Below are positions 1 to 29,600 of a DNA stretch of 64,000 nucleotides, piece after piece. Location of the stretch: assembly GCF_027942865.1 (NCBI RefSeq), contig NC_134510.1:9024001-9088000 (forward strand), given 5' to 3'. Both the position numbers and the translations under genes were made by a program. The stretch's first letter is position 1, and the number at the start of each line of letters is the position of its first letter. Source of the stretch: Odontesthes bonariensis (taxonomy: Eukaryota; Chordata; Actinopteri; Atheriniformes; Atherinopsidae). Below the pieces are notes generated by a model. It was not told the origin of the DNA, ran no database searches, and was given only the letters and a program-made list of their open reading frames with translations.

Positions 1-3000
1 GACATAATATGCATTTTTGTCATCCAGAGAGTTTAATGATTTGATTGCCTTAGCTCTTTGTAGTTTTAATACATGTAAGGTACTAAGAATAACCAAGTAT
101 GTTGTTTATCCTTCTGGCTATAGTTTTTTCTTGTTATCAGTTCAGTGTCTTATTCATGAATAATGAATTAGTTCATAAACATAACGTTAAAAGCTGTCAT
201 AGTCCCAGTGAAACAATCCACTGTCAGCCCACAGAGAATTTTTAGTCAGTATATTCTCATTACGGCAACTAACTTCGCTGCCAGGAGTTAAGATTTATAT
301 TAATCACTTAATAAAAAATAAAACTAAATTAATTTCTCTCTTTGTCTCTGATTTGACACCTCTCTGGCCCATGCCTCCTCTGTCTTCACCATCACTGTGC
401 AGAAAGTGAAGAGATCAGCCCATCCCAGAGAGGGACAGATTCCTATTGTTAGTTTGCACAATGGGCCACGCTGTCTGTATGTCTGTCTGTCACATCTGAT
501 TGTTGGTCAGTGTCCTAGAGAGGACAGAATCAGTGCTATTCGCCCCCAAATCAGCCTTCAAGCTTATTCGGCTTTACATTTAGACTTTTACTTTTTAGCT
601 ACTAAACATAGTTTCTTAATGAGATTAAGTTCTTGTGTTCCAGTCTGATGCACTGATTCCACTGTAATTAATTCATGCTGGTAAAAAAAGTGCTTGCCAG
701 GAGAGGCGAGAGGTGAGACATGTCTTGTGAGAAAAACCTTATCTTTTTTTAATTATGTAACTTGAAGAGCAAACTGGTTGCAGTCCAGTTTGTTATAAAT
801 AGAACTAATTTCACCCGTGGGACTGTAAATTTAAATTAACTACATAGAACAAAGTTTGATATTGGTCCATGATTGTCCTGTGATGATGAATGTGTTCACA
901 CAGCTGCGGTTTTTTTTTATTTTAAAACTTCCTTGACTGCTGCAGTGGATCTTCTCTTACAGTTTGTGTCATTTTGACTTTTAAGTGCTTCATAAAAGAA
1001 CATTTGGATATGTCGTTCATGTGCGTTCATCTGTAGTCGTAGCAGTGCTCAGATGTTGAACACATCTACGAACAGAATATTTCTTTCACTCTACAGAAAA
1101 AACCTACTGTTGACTGCTAATTGTTACACTTTTACTTATTCATCTGTAAAAAATGATTCCAATCAAAGCTAATACACACTCCTTGGTGGTTCACACTATG
1201 GTTGTGCATCAGATTACTTGAAGCTGAATATGGTTAACAGTGACAGATGTAACTAATGACTAATGCTTTTGGTAGGTTTAATGGTGCAGCATTAAAATGA
1301 AATACCTAATGTAGCAATGTCTCAAAATGTTTCTTGAATATAGTACTTCAATTAATTGAATTGCTTACTTTCTACCATTATGGACACAAATGGTCTAATC
1401 TTTAAATAATTCCCTGTAATGAAACAAACACACCCCCAAGGAGCTTTGTGGTGTGCAGCCTCTTTCTTTCTGTGTGTAATGTGCGTAATGTTTGCTAAGT
1501 AATCCAGCAAGCAAAAGACACTCCCGGCCTTGGCTGCTTTGTTTGTTCTTCCTGTGACAGGAAAAGTCTCTCCCTTCGTCTGTCTCCTCTGCTTCCATTC
1601 TCTTTCATACTCTCTCATGTGAATTTGTCTCCCTCGGTGGGTAGAACATAAAATCTCTGCTGTCTGAGGAAGGTGCTTGATTCCCACTGTGACCCCCTGG
1701 ACAGTAAAAGCACACCCTGTCTCCATTTGCCAACACAGACAACAAACAAACAAAGAAAAGAATAATTCACTGTAATTAGTTTGAATTCACTTGCTGGAAA
1801 ACTTAATCTGTTGTGGTGAAGCCAATAAAAGGTGAGATGAATCCCTGCTCACACTTCAAATTGCTATCTTCTGTGTTAAGTCTGTGGAATGAACTATCGT
1901 CAGGCAGTACATTCACCACCTTAACACACTGCTTCTTACACACTCACACAGTCAAACACCTCGTTGTGCCCTCTAGCCCCTCTTGGTATTAACCAGAAGC
2001 CTCCTTGTGGGCTCAGTAACAGCAGAGCAGAGGGTCACTTACAATCTTTCCTGTAAAGCTTGGTGAGGTTATTGATCTTGATTTAGTCAACAGAGCACAT
2101 CTGGCTTGATGGATGATGCCAGACGTTGGATCATAAATAACCTGAGTCAAAGCCATCCCACCCCAGTCCGTCTGTCTGTCTGTCTGCTTCAACATTTGGG
2201 TCTATAACTGCACTCACAAACACGTACGCTTTACTTTGATTTAATGTCAGTCCCCCAGAAATCTCATCAGCAATCTACTCATCTGCTCCCACCACCCTTT
2301 CCTCCCAAATCTTGTTTACTTCTCACACTGCAGTCATCACACACATATACAAACACACACACACTGAAAGCTAAATTCTGTTGGCTCTGGTGTTGTATCA
2401 TCTTTTCAAAGGTATGTTTCAGGTCAGTGGGCATATTGACTTGGTGCCAACCTGAAAGACGGTAAAAAGAGGGTAGAGGCATAGGAAAACGGCCGGACTG
2501 TATGTGGAGGTTTTGAATTTAAAATGAGCCATAAACCCACCAGGCCTCAATTTTTTATAAGGCTGGTGAGGACATATGAAGCCATTTCATACCATTAATA
2601 ATGTTGTAAGTTGGATGTTGTGTGAAGAGCAGATAAGTCAAAATTGATTGGATATGGGCTGTGGGCTTTTAAGGGAAAGCATCCGTTAAGTCTCTCTTTA
2701 TTTCTTTCGTTGTACTATGAGCTAAGTAATGATTAATTTTTATCTGTATTTTTTCTCTTTTACTACTGCTCTTTTACTAATGCTCATTCTTAAATCTGTA
2801 CTTCTCTGTTAAAACCCAAACATAAAGATTTTGCCCATGAACACTATGTCCTGTCGTTCCGCTGATTTAATAACAAGTTAGGCTGTCTACTAACTTGTTA
2901 TGCACTTGAACCACTCACTGTATTTTCTCCCATTGACAAATAGAGCACAGGATTATACCAATTTTACTTGGCCAATACACAGGCATTGTTTTGTTATTTA

Positions 3001-3712
3001 ACGGCCTAAAGACTAACATGAATGCTCTTCCCCCTCAGTGTTATGGAGGGATTTTATATTTTAATAAGGGCTATCTAATAATGTGTTTTGAAAGAATGAT
3101 AAGCAATCTCTGACTGCTGTAGAGATTAAAATATTTAATTTATGTTTCATTCAAGCTGTGTCCTCTGACAACTTAACTGTTGTCAGCAATGTCATATTGC
3201 CAGAAGCCCCCTGCCTGCCTTATCTGGTAAAATGGACCACTGAACCTGAGCATTCACTTTCTCTCCTGTTTTTCAGTTTTTAATCTAATGCTGCTGCACC
3301 TAGTCTGTTAAAACTCACCGCACCGTTCTCTTTCTCCTTCTCTGTATTCCCTCTCCTGCTTCATCTCTTATCCCTTTATCTCAACCACATCACTGTAGTC
3401 CTATTTCCCGTCCAACCTCCACCTGTCTCATATTGCTCAAGGGATACAGTTATGTTTGGCTCCTGTGACTACTTCTCCTATGATTGGGTTCTCATCTCTA
3501 TGTTTTAATCCTTCACATGCCACCCCCAGCTGTGCGTTTTGAATCCTTTATAAAGTTTGTCTGTCCACAGCCATCGGTATGTTTATGACCTGAAATTAAA
3601 CTTTGTCTTGGTGGTAATTTTCTTGGAATATGGGTAAAGCAAAAGCCTGTTCTCCACAAAAAAAGAAAAACCCACCTCAAATGGGCATAATTTGTTGAGA
3701 AATTTTGGTCCT

Positions 3713-3780
3713 TTTTGGTACTCTGACCATGACCCTGAGTTGGATTAAGCAGGTATAGAAAATGGATGGATGGATGGATG
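3713..3780 (+). repeat. SINE-like 3' tail ending in a GGAT microsatellite
   Basis: The segment reads as a run typical of teleost short retroposon ends (GACCCTGAGTTGGATTAAGC followed by GGTATAGAAAATGGATGG) and passes into a short GGAT tandem run. The assignment rests on recalled similarity to a widespread fish repeat and was not searched. The body upstream (about 3600-3712) looks degraded. Confidence 0.45.
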
Positions 3781-4256
3781 CTGTTTCTAGAGTGTCACTC
3801 CAGAAATTACACTCAGTTGCTTCATTGTTCCAGAAATACAGACTTTCTGAGTTACTAGTCCTCAGAAGGCATCAGAGGACAGAGGAACATATGGAGCCTC
3901 GAAAGAGGAATCCAGTGGCTACCCTCTTCATAGACAGTGCTGACAGCTGCAGTAATAAACTCTATATTACCACTCCTGGCAGTTTGTGTCACATTAAATC
4001 ATATGTACAACTTATATTATTTAGCACATTGCTACAACTTTTGTGTGCACAAAATACAGTATAATGTGTTGTTATCAGATTGTATTGCTAGCCTTATCAG
4101 CAAGCTCAACAATAATCAAATCCTGCTGGTTTTCTAACTTCATTCCCAGCTCTGATTTACAACCTCCAAGACTAATGAAATGCAGAATAAGGTCCAAATG
4201 AACAAATCACAACAGCTACTGGATATGAATTGCCGTCAAATTTTGTTGCAGACATA

Positions 4257-5292
4257 CAGTATATTGTTAAAAGTGTCAACTGTCAGTAGTATGACAAAGT
4301 GGAAGCGATTGGGAACGACAGCAACTCAGCCTTCATAACTTATTAAGTGCTACGTAAAATGACAGATGTCAGATTAGCTCAAGAACAGTTCATAGAGAGC
4401 TTCATGGAATAGGTTTCCATGGCCGAGCAGCTGCATCCAAGCCATACATAACTAAGTGCAATGAAAAGTGTCTGATCTAGTGGTGTAAAGCACCCGCCAC
4501 TGGATTCTAGAGCAGTGGAGACGCATTCTCTGGAATAACAAATCACGATTCTCCATCTGGCAATCTGATGGACGAGTCTGGGTTTGGCGGTTGCCAGGAG
4601 AACGGTACTTGTCTGACTGCATTGGACCAAGTGTAAAGTTTGGTGGAGGGCGATTATAGTGTGGGGTTGTTTTTCAGGAGCTGGGCTTGGTCCCTTAATT
4701 CCAGTAAAAAGGAACTCTGAATGCTTCAGCATACCAATAGATTTTGGACAATTTCATGCTCCCAACTTCATGGAGATAGTTTGGGGATGGCCCCTTCCTG
4801 TTCCAACATTGTTCCAGTGCACAAAGCAAGGTCTATAAAGACATGGATGAGCGAGTTTGCTGGGGTAGAACTTGACTGGTCTGCAGAGAGTCCTGACCTC
4901 AACCCGATAGAACACTTTTGGTTGGGAAGTCGCAAAGTAAGATTTTCATTACCCAATAATAACCACTGTGTCTGTTACTGTGTACAGTATATGACAAATA
5001 AACATCTTGAATCTTGAATCTTTGGGGTGAATTAGAGCGGAGACTGTGAGCCAGGCCTTCTCGTCCAACATCAATGTCTGACCTCACAAATGCACTTCTG
5101 GAAAGATGGTAAAAAATGATCATAAATACACTCCTAAACCTTGTGGAAAGCTTGCCCAGAGGAGTTGAAGCTGTTATAGCTACAAAGGGTGAGCCGACGT
5201 CATATTAAACTCTTTGGATTAATAATGGGATGTCACTTAAGTTCATATGCGTGTAAAGGCAGATGAGCAAATACTTTTGGCAATTTGATGTG
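4257..5292 (+). mobile_element. Tc1-like DNA transposon copy A, inactivated
   Basis: A Tc1/mariner-type element lies in NIPAL2 intron 1. Its left end (CAGTATATTGTTAAAAGTG) and right end (CACATCAAATTGCCAAAAGT on the other strand) are diverged inverted repeats. Both sides carry a TA dinucleotide (4255-4256 and 5293-5294), as expected for Tc1 insertion. Recognisable transposase blocks survive in scattered frames, for example around the [11 protein letters not shown]-like and SPDLNPIEHFW stretches, the latter holding part of the DDE catalytic region. The 5' half of the transposase is largely deleted and several stops break the frame. A second retroposed piece is nested near the end (4922-5025). 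It is closely related to the copy at 26817-27846. Confidence 0.85.
4922..5025 (+). mobile_element. Nested 5'-truncated retroposon tail inside Tc1 copy A
   Basis: About 100 bp interrupt the transposase region just after the SPDLNPIEH motif. The insert ends with ACAAATAAACATC and two copies of TTGAATC, a tail typical of L2-like fish LINEs and the SINEs that use them. It is flanked by a perfect 5-bp direct repeat, TTTGG, at 4917-4921 and 5021-5025. The neighbouring Tc1 sequence resumes directly afterwards (GTGAATTAGAGCGGAGACTG). The insert therefore post-dates the Tc1 insertion. Confidence 0.7.
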
Positions 5293-6131
5293 TAGATGAA
5301 CCCCTTCTGACTTTGGAAACCCCTTGATTTCTGTTAGAAAGTCCCCTAAGAGGACTTTAATTTTTAATTAGTTTTCAGTTTAAGCATACTAACGTAAACA
5401 CTGAACTTTTTTAACTACTTTACCTCAATCTGTTAAAATGTGTTTATGTGAATTGTAATGTATTGTATAAGGCTGAAAAGATGTACATACAGGGACCCCC
5501 AGCTGCTGAATGGTTGAGTTTCATAACTAATTAAGTGCTATTATGTATGCATTATTTTAATTCCTTTCATCAGTTGACAGTACCTGGTAGGTACAATGTT
5601 AAATTACAGTTGTCTCAAAGATCAGTGTTTGTCAAAAGTTCACATTTCTGATTATTCCAATATGCCTTGAAAGAAACAATGACATCTTTAAAGTGAGGAT
5701 AAACAAGATCTAGATGAAAAATGATGACCTCTGCCACAGTCAGTGTGAAAGTGTTTTTACTCAAAACATTGATAATGAATCACGTGTGTGCAAAGGTGTG
5801 TACTGACCTGCCTCTAAGGTGTCAAATATTGTGGGAGAATGATCAGAGTGAAGGAGTGTTTATTTTTTATTAGATGTGAGTATGTGGGAATTAAGATTGT
5901 GATATATTATTAAACCTCAGAAGCTTCTTTTCCACAGGAGAATACATGCACATACACACTCATGTCTTTGAACAAATCACCAATGAAAAATCCTTCTCTA
6001 TCTGTCTGTAGTTGTCACGGAAATGACAGATGTGACAGCGGGAGACCAGAGTTGTATTATGGGGTGTTTGGAGTTGTTTGACAAGCAGAGCGTTACCTAA
6101 TCTTCTGCCTGTTTGTTGTTTGTTTGCACAG

Positions 6132-22390
<16,259 letters not shown>

Positions 22391-24010
22391 GACCAGCTCC
22401 ATCTGTTGGGACTGCTATATTTTGTGAAATTGTGTGTGTGTGCACTTGTGCCTTTTTCTGGGTTAAAAAAAAAAAACTATCCATTTATAGAAAAGGTAAG
22501 AAGAAAAAGAAAAGAAAAAAAGTAGAACAACTGAAACCAATGCCAGCTGACTGCCGGTGTTTGTGCTCTCATTGGTCTCAGATTCACTGTCCAATGTGAT
22601 GAGAAGTTCTGCTTATTCTCAAAAGGAAATCTGTTTGTGCGTCACTGTCAATAATAATAATGAGATTCAACTTCTCAGGAACATCAGGTGCTTCACTAGC
22701 AGCTACTTTTATTTTCATTGTAGTAGTAAGACAGAAAGGTGATGGATGTCTTTCACTTTAACAGAATTATGTGTAATCAGTTGAACAAAATGGTCTGTGT
22801 GCCCAGAGGTCAGTAAACTGCTGCAGGAACCTGAAGAGAGAATTTCACATCACGCAGCAAAAAAAGTGCAGCACTGCCCTCTAATGGTGAGGGAGGGATT
22901 CAAACGTCCATGCAGTTCAATACCTGTTTGTGTTGATCTGTTGTAAATTTACTTCATTTAAAATTAAAGTCTAAAGTGGATGTTTTGTTTTTTGTGACAC
23001 TGATAATTTTTTTTTTTTTAACTAAATACATACAATTGAATTACTGAGATCCATCTTCAAAAATATAATGTGACATGACTTGTGCAGTGTGCAGCCTGGC
23101 CACCCATCTTCACCTAAAACTACATACTTGACTGAAATTCTACCAAACTGTAGTGTTGCCAAGCAACAAAACTCTTGTCTGCCACCTACACATTATGGGA
23201 TATGTGGGAAACCACTGCTCGCACTAGTGTAACTATCAGAAGAATGGAAGTTGAAGTACATGTTGTTTGCTGCATTTCCTTCTAAGAACCGTGGGTGTGC
23301 TTAGACTGCTTAGAGTGTTGAAACATTACTGAAGCTGTTCACCAGCAATAACGGTTTTCCACAAACAGTACATGATTTTTCTCATTATTAGCTCATTTGA
23401 GAAAAAAAGAAAAAATATTTCAATGCAGTGGCACTCTAACACAAAGACTGTACATTAGTTTACATTTCTGAAAGTAATTCCAACCAACTAACTTGACTTT
23501 TTAAAGAACAGAGTGCCCTGAACATAAACACTCAGCATTTTAAGTCTAAACATCAAGGGATATAAAATAAGTCAAATGAAGTCCTATTAGATACCCAGTA
23601 ATAAAAGTGTAAAATAACTAAACCAAAGTTTCCTTTACAGCATTTATCTGATCCCTTTAGGAGCATCCATTTAAAAAAAAAAAAAAAAAAAAAGAAAAAA
23701 GGCACAAGTATGAAAATAAAAAGTATCTCTGTCCAAGTGAAACAATGAGCATCCTCCAGATGCATAATAAACAAACAAAAATTGTATTTTCAATAATGTC
23801 ACCAGGTAGCTTTTAGTCGTGCTCTGCCTCTGCGCATATTTGAAGCCATGGCACAAGGTTTTTCTTGGATCGCTTTGAGAAATGGAAGCAAATGAATGGC
23901 CTACAACTTCAAGCATTCGCAGGACATAATTCTTGGCACCAACCTTCTCCATTAAGTTAACGCTGAATGCCTGGTTTGAGACCAGTTCTGCATAGGTTAA
24001 GATGTTTCAG
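22391..24010. other. NIPAL2-POP1 convergent intergenic region (3' UTRs)
   Basis: The region between the NIPAL2 stop and the POP1 stop must hold both 3' UTRs. A run of A at about 23671-23694 and other A/T tracts are present. I could not fix polyadenylation sites for either gene with confidence. The 23929-24010 segment next to the POP1 stop recurs in rearranged form in a POP1 intron. Confidence 0.6.
23929..24010. repeat. POP1 3'-end segment with a rearranged copy at 26101-26180
   Basis: Bases 23929-23956 match 26101-26128 in inverted orientation with a single mismatch over 28 nt. The adjoining 23964-24007 matches 26135-26177 in direct orientation with few differences. The direct part reaches the POP1 stop codon. 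Confidence 0.8.
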
Positions 24011-26566
24011 TCACACTTCTATGTTTATCTTGGCAAAGCGGTAGTGCAGGGAGGTGGGGTTGCGCAGCAGCAGTTTTCCTCTATGTTCCACTGGCTGGTT
24101 GAGGAGGGTATTAAGGAGCCCTGCAACACTGACAAACCCAAGAGCCTCCCCACAACCTACAGACAGGGAGAAGTCACCCTGAGTGACCCAACCCAGAGTC
24201 ACCCGTGAGCAGTGAGAAATGACACTTGGCAGAGGATCTGGCCACAGCCCCAAGATGATTTCTGAAGAAGACTGCGGGGATAATTTGGATTCTTTGGATG
24301 GAACTGGTTCTTTGTTAGAGGGAAGGTCGGATCCTTCGCCTTCAGGAGCATCAGAAGATGAAGGGGGAGCCTTCTTGGAGCCCTTCTTCTGACGTTTAAT
24401 TCTGCTTTTAATGTAGTCTCTATGTGGGGGCTCCTGAGGGCCGCTACTTTCCTGTTTTTTGCCCAGCAGCTTCAAATCCTCTGCTGACGGCACACACAGC
24501 AAGGCATGTAGCTCAGGTTTACCCTTCGACAGCAGCGACGCACGCACCCACACCAGGCTCATTCCATGTGCTGCGAGAAAAGATGTCACAGCTGAACGGC
24601 TGAGAGGCGGCACCTCCCCAACACGCCATGGCCTCTGACCTTTTGATGTCGTGGGTCTGCACCAACCAGAGAGAAGCCTCAGAGACTTTCTATTCCTGGA
24701 AAACATAAAATAGCCAGTAACCATTTGGAACAGGTGGTTAATACTGAAAGAAAGATTCTTCACTGGACCCATTAGGTGCCCTGAGAGACATAAAAATTTG
24801 CTTAAATAACCTATTTGATTCCTCATGCTGAAAGCAAAAAAGCTAGCAAATAGACTGTAAAAATCTGTCCAATTTTTTAGTCATAAACTCAAAGCTTATG
24901 AGAGGGTTTCATGAGGATGGATGCAGTTCTTCCCCTCTACTAATATCTGTGATGTATTGCAGCAATTTAATGCTGCATGTACTTTGGGTATTCTCATAAG
25001 AGACATTACAATGAAAGTGAGATATACTGGAGATGCTATGCATCAAGCCTGGCTAAAGCTATACTGATTTCCCTCAATAAAAAAAAAAGAAAAGAAGAAA
25101 GCAGGAAAATGATGACTCAAACCTAAGGCTACAAAACCAGTGCACATTTCCCTCAAGGCACCTTTAAAAGTCAGCTGCATTAATATAGTTTGAGGTAGGA
25201 TTTAAAAAGGATTTAAACTAAAAATCTGAGAGGATCTTGGAGTGAACCTGCAGGGGGGTTTATTTAAAGTCAATGCGAATAGAAGTATATTTTCCCAATG
25301 AGAGAATAAAAATCCATTAAATGACAAAGCAAAGAGACATTTACCTCAGTACAGTGAAGCAGCTTGGAGGCTTAGTTACAGTGATATCTTGTGATGTCAT
25401 CACCTCCAGCACAGCATCAGTCTTTGTTGTGCTTTGGGTCTGCTCATCTCCTTTCCCCACCTCTCCTTCTTCCCTTGTGAGGAGCTCCCACTCCTCTGTC
25501 AGCTGTTGCCAAGAGCAACGGAAAGGAGCCAGACAGCCTTGTTTAATGTAATTGGTCCTTTTGGCGGGTGGACGCCTGCGGAAGAGGTTGGAAGGTCACA
25601 TCCTTGTCAAACTGTTAGGGTAAACCTACCAATTTACGCAATTACGTCACGACTGCTGATTGGTGGACAATTGGGAGGGGCTGATGTATTACCATCTCAT
25701 CTGCATACTGAGAAAGATCCACATTATGGATATTAACTGGGGTCAGATATTTGGAGAGCCTCCCTCTGTCAAAGCCTCAACAGACAACCTCACCTCTTAC
25801 TGAAGCTGTAAATGAGTGAATATCAACCATGCTTGCAGGTGACCACAGTCAATACCATAGCAGACCTCATGGTTCCAATATAGTCTTGCTGTATCACTTA
25901 ACTTTTGGTTTATCAAACTTAAAACATTTCCCTCCAAGTTTAAAGGTTAATATTAAGTTTATCAATGGTTGTAGAATACATATTGGAGAACATACCATCA
26001 CATTCTGAGCAAAATCTTAAAATTGTTTTTTCTATCCACTGAGTGGCATATTAGTTATTCCAGAAACGTATTACAAGATACACTAAAACTTTGATGATAA
26101 CTTAATGGAGTAGGTTGGTGCCAAGAATGAACAATGAATGCCTGGTTTGGGACCAGTTCGCATAGGTTAAAATGTTTACAGACACAATCATAATGTCATT
26201 GCTGAAAACTATTATTTTGTATCTGATAACAACAATCCTCCACAAAAATTGTCATATTGGTTCCCTCCCTGCTTCAGCTGACCTTTTGAATTTGTCCAGG
26301 AGCTCGTCCTCTTGCTCCTCCTGAAAACGAATGCCTGCAGGGCAGTCTGGATAATCGTGGGGAAAGTGGGGAGCCGCTTTATTTTGGGAGTGTTTCAGGC
26401 TCATGTTAAGTCCAGCAATGCGAACTCCTCTGTAGACCTGGAAGAGGGAGATTTTTCAAAAACTTAAACTCAAGTGCCTACTTGTTAATTTCAAGGCAAT
26501 TCTGCTCTGTTCTGGTCCAAGAAAAGTGAAACTGTTAAAAATAAATAAAGACAATACATGACATAC

Positions 26567-26597
<31 letters not shown>

Positions 26598-26632
26598 TAT
26601 ATATATATACACACACATATATATATATATAT

Positions 26633-26677
<45 letters not shown>

Positions 26678-29600
26678 TACATATATATACATACATACAT
26701 ACATACATACATACATACATACATACATTTCCTTCACCTTTTATCAGCCCCCTTAACTCTATACCATTGTATTAATGGATGCGTGCTTAAACCCTTTTCA
26801 CACACACACACACACACACTATATTGCTAAAAGTATTCCCTCACCCAACCAAATAATTAAATTCAGGTGTATACATGCAGGCACCTAGGCACGCAGACTG
26901 CTTCTACCAACATTTGTGAAAGAATGGGTCGCTCTCAGGAGCTCAGTGAATTCCAGCGTGGTACCGTGATAGGATGCCAACTGTGCAACAAGTCCAATCG
27001 TGAAATTGCCTCGCAACTAAATACTCCACAGTCAACTCTCAGTGGTATTATAACGAAGTGGAAGCGATTGGGAACGACAGCCACTCAGCCATGAAGTAAA
27101 ACGACAGAGGATGTGGATGCTGAGGCGCCATAGTGCGCAGAGGTCGCCAACTTTCTGCAGTCAATCGCTACAAACTTCATGTGGCCTTCAGATTAGCTCA
27201 AGAACAGTGTGTAGAGAGCTTCATGGAATGGGTTTCCATGGCCGAGCAGCTGCATCCAAGCCATACATCACTAAGGGCAATGCAAAGCGTCGGATCTAGT
27301 GGTGTAAAACACTCCGCCACTGGACTCTAGAGCAGTGGAGAGGCTTTCTCTGGAATTACGAATCACGCTTCTCTATCTGGCAATCTGATGGACAAGTCTG
27401 GGTTTGGCGGTTGCCAGGAGAACGGTACTTCTCTGACTGCATTATGCCAAGTGCAAAGTTTGATGGAGGGAGGAATTATGGTGTGTTTTTTGGGGGGGAA
27501 GGGGGGGGTTCCAGGAGCTGCGCTTGGCCCCTTAGTTCCAGTGAAAGGAACTTTGAATGCTTCAGCATACCAAGAGATTTTGGACAATTTCATGCTCCCA
27601 ACTTCATGGAGATAGTTTGGGGATGGCCCTTTGCTGTTCCAACATGACAGTGCACCAGTGCACAAAGCAAGGTCCATAAAGACATGGATGAGCGAGTTTG
27701 GTTATGTAAGAACTTGACCGGCCTGCACAGAGTCCTTAACTCTGTGCAGCCAGGCCTTCTCGTCCAACATCAGTGTCTGACCTCACAAATGCGCTTCTGG
27801 AAGAATGGTCAAAAATTCCCATAAAATTACTTTTGGCAATATAGTGTATGTATTTTAAAGCCGGGACTGATGCAGATCAAACTTGATCTGTCCTTGTTTT
27901 GCCTCTTTGCCAGCAAGGGAGATAGTAACAGAGACAAATCAATCCCACCTCGTGTGTGCTTTCACACATTAAGCTGTCATCAGACAGCTTATTCACACAG
28001 CGATGCAGGGCTGTTCCTCCTCCATTTATGTGTGAATTACAAGTAAGAACAGCAGTGGTATAACGAAAACGGCTTTTAACACGTGTGAAAAAGGCTAGAG
28101 TTGGTAGAGAGAAGGTCCAGAAGTGCCACTCAGTCCATTTCAATGTGTATTCATGCAGGTGTTTCCTACACCATCCCAACTCAAACACACTACAATCATA
28201 AGTACTTGCATTCAGTTTAACAAGACTTCACAGTTTATAAGCACCCTGACTTTCAGTGCTAAGATAACCAAAACTAAACTGTTCAAAAACTCCTGGCAGA
28301 AAGAAAAAGATAATAAAGTTAAATTCTGTCAGATAATACCAGTGTCCAAGCTACCTACCAGAGGCACCCAAAAAGCCATGCCCCAGCCTTTAGGAAGGAG
28401 CAGGTCCCATCCAGCTCCCCAGGAGCTCATCTCATTCCCCACCTGCTTGCCAGGCTGATGAACCAATAGAATGGGGACTCGGCCCTGTGCGGGAACAGGG
28501 CTCAGCCTGGAGCCTGGCACCAGCACCTCACTCCTCATACGGTTTAGCTCCTTTAGGCGGTACACAGAAAAATGCTTCAACTAATGCAACAACCAAGCTT
28601 ATGTTTGCATAGCTTCAAAGACAAAGGGACAAATCGAAACAAAGAATTCAGACACTAAATTAGATGCTTTTTATTACTATCTCTGATAGTAAGAAAATAT
28701 TTAGTTTTTTTTTTTTTTTTAGAAAAACCTGCTCAGATATCTTGTTTTTGGTGACGTTGTCACGGACAGACGGCTCCCACAAGGAACTCTGACAGCAATG
28801 TTCTGAAACACCTCGTAACATCAGCTGCCTCCTCTTCTCCTCATCAATTTCTGAAGAAACACAGATACACAGCATGCTTCACTAGTTAGGAAAAACATGA
28901 AGCCAATTATTAAATGACCAGTGTAACTCAATAATAAAACATACGGTACTCAACTTTGTCAACATTAACATGCTCCAATATCTACTTTTTACAGGTAAAC
29001 CAGGAGAAAATCCTAAATGTCATGCAGAATGGAGGGCAGTTCTTTATGTTAGGTCTGTCTTGTATGAAATCTGTGATTAATCAATCACTCAGTTTTGTTT
29101 CCATATTTGCTTAATTACTAATTTTGAAAATGAGGACAACAGTTTCTAGTAATCTAATACCTAGTAGGTCATTTTAAAAGTTATAATCCTGTTATTAAGA
29201 GCCTATCTGGATTATCCAATATGAAGACGGAGTAACCGGATTTATTTCACCACTATTGCTTGCAAGATTGGATTGACTGACCAACAACTGTATGTTCTCG
29301 TCAATAAAGTTGTAAGGAAAAAAGTCTTACTGATCAAATTGACCAGATAACACCGTTAACCTGTTTGCTGAAACTCCATGTGCTTGACTAAACGTGGTCT
29401 ATAATTCACAAATATCATCCTCTGGTGTGGTTGCAAAGTCAAAGGCTGAGGAAGAATACAGAGCTGTGAAAAAAAGATTAAGAAGAAAAAAAAGAAAGAA
29501 AAAAAAGATTGCTTTGGCCTGAGGTGTAAATAACTTTCCCCATCTTGGGATTACAGAATTTTCCTTGCTATTCTAAAGCCAGTCCTCATTATTCTGACGC

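Larger units (their letters stand above)
1..6131. other. Upstream or intronic DNA of NIPAL2 (intron 1)
   Basis: This stretch holds no coding exon I can support. The first NIPAL2 exon in the window begins at 6132 and the family needs an N-terminal exon before it, so this is most simply intron 1, with exon 1 left of the window. It contains a degenerate CTGT-rich run near 2165-2190, a short-repeat tail ending in a GGAT tetranucleotide run at 3713-3780, and a broken Tc1-like transposon at 4257-5292. The open frames here are short, lack family similarity and have no splice support. Confidence 0.6.

Noticed and set aside
1352-1753. A 133-residue minus-strand open frame
   Set aside because: It has no similarity to known families and no splice or codon evidence. 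It lies in the presumed NIPAL2 intron.
26456-26830. Several open frames of Tyr/Ile/Val/Cys repeats on both strands
   Set aside because: They are translations of the TA/CA/CATA microsatellite.
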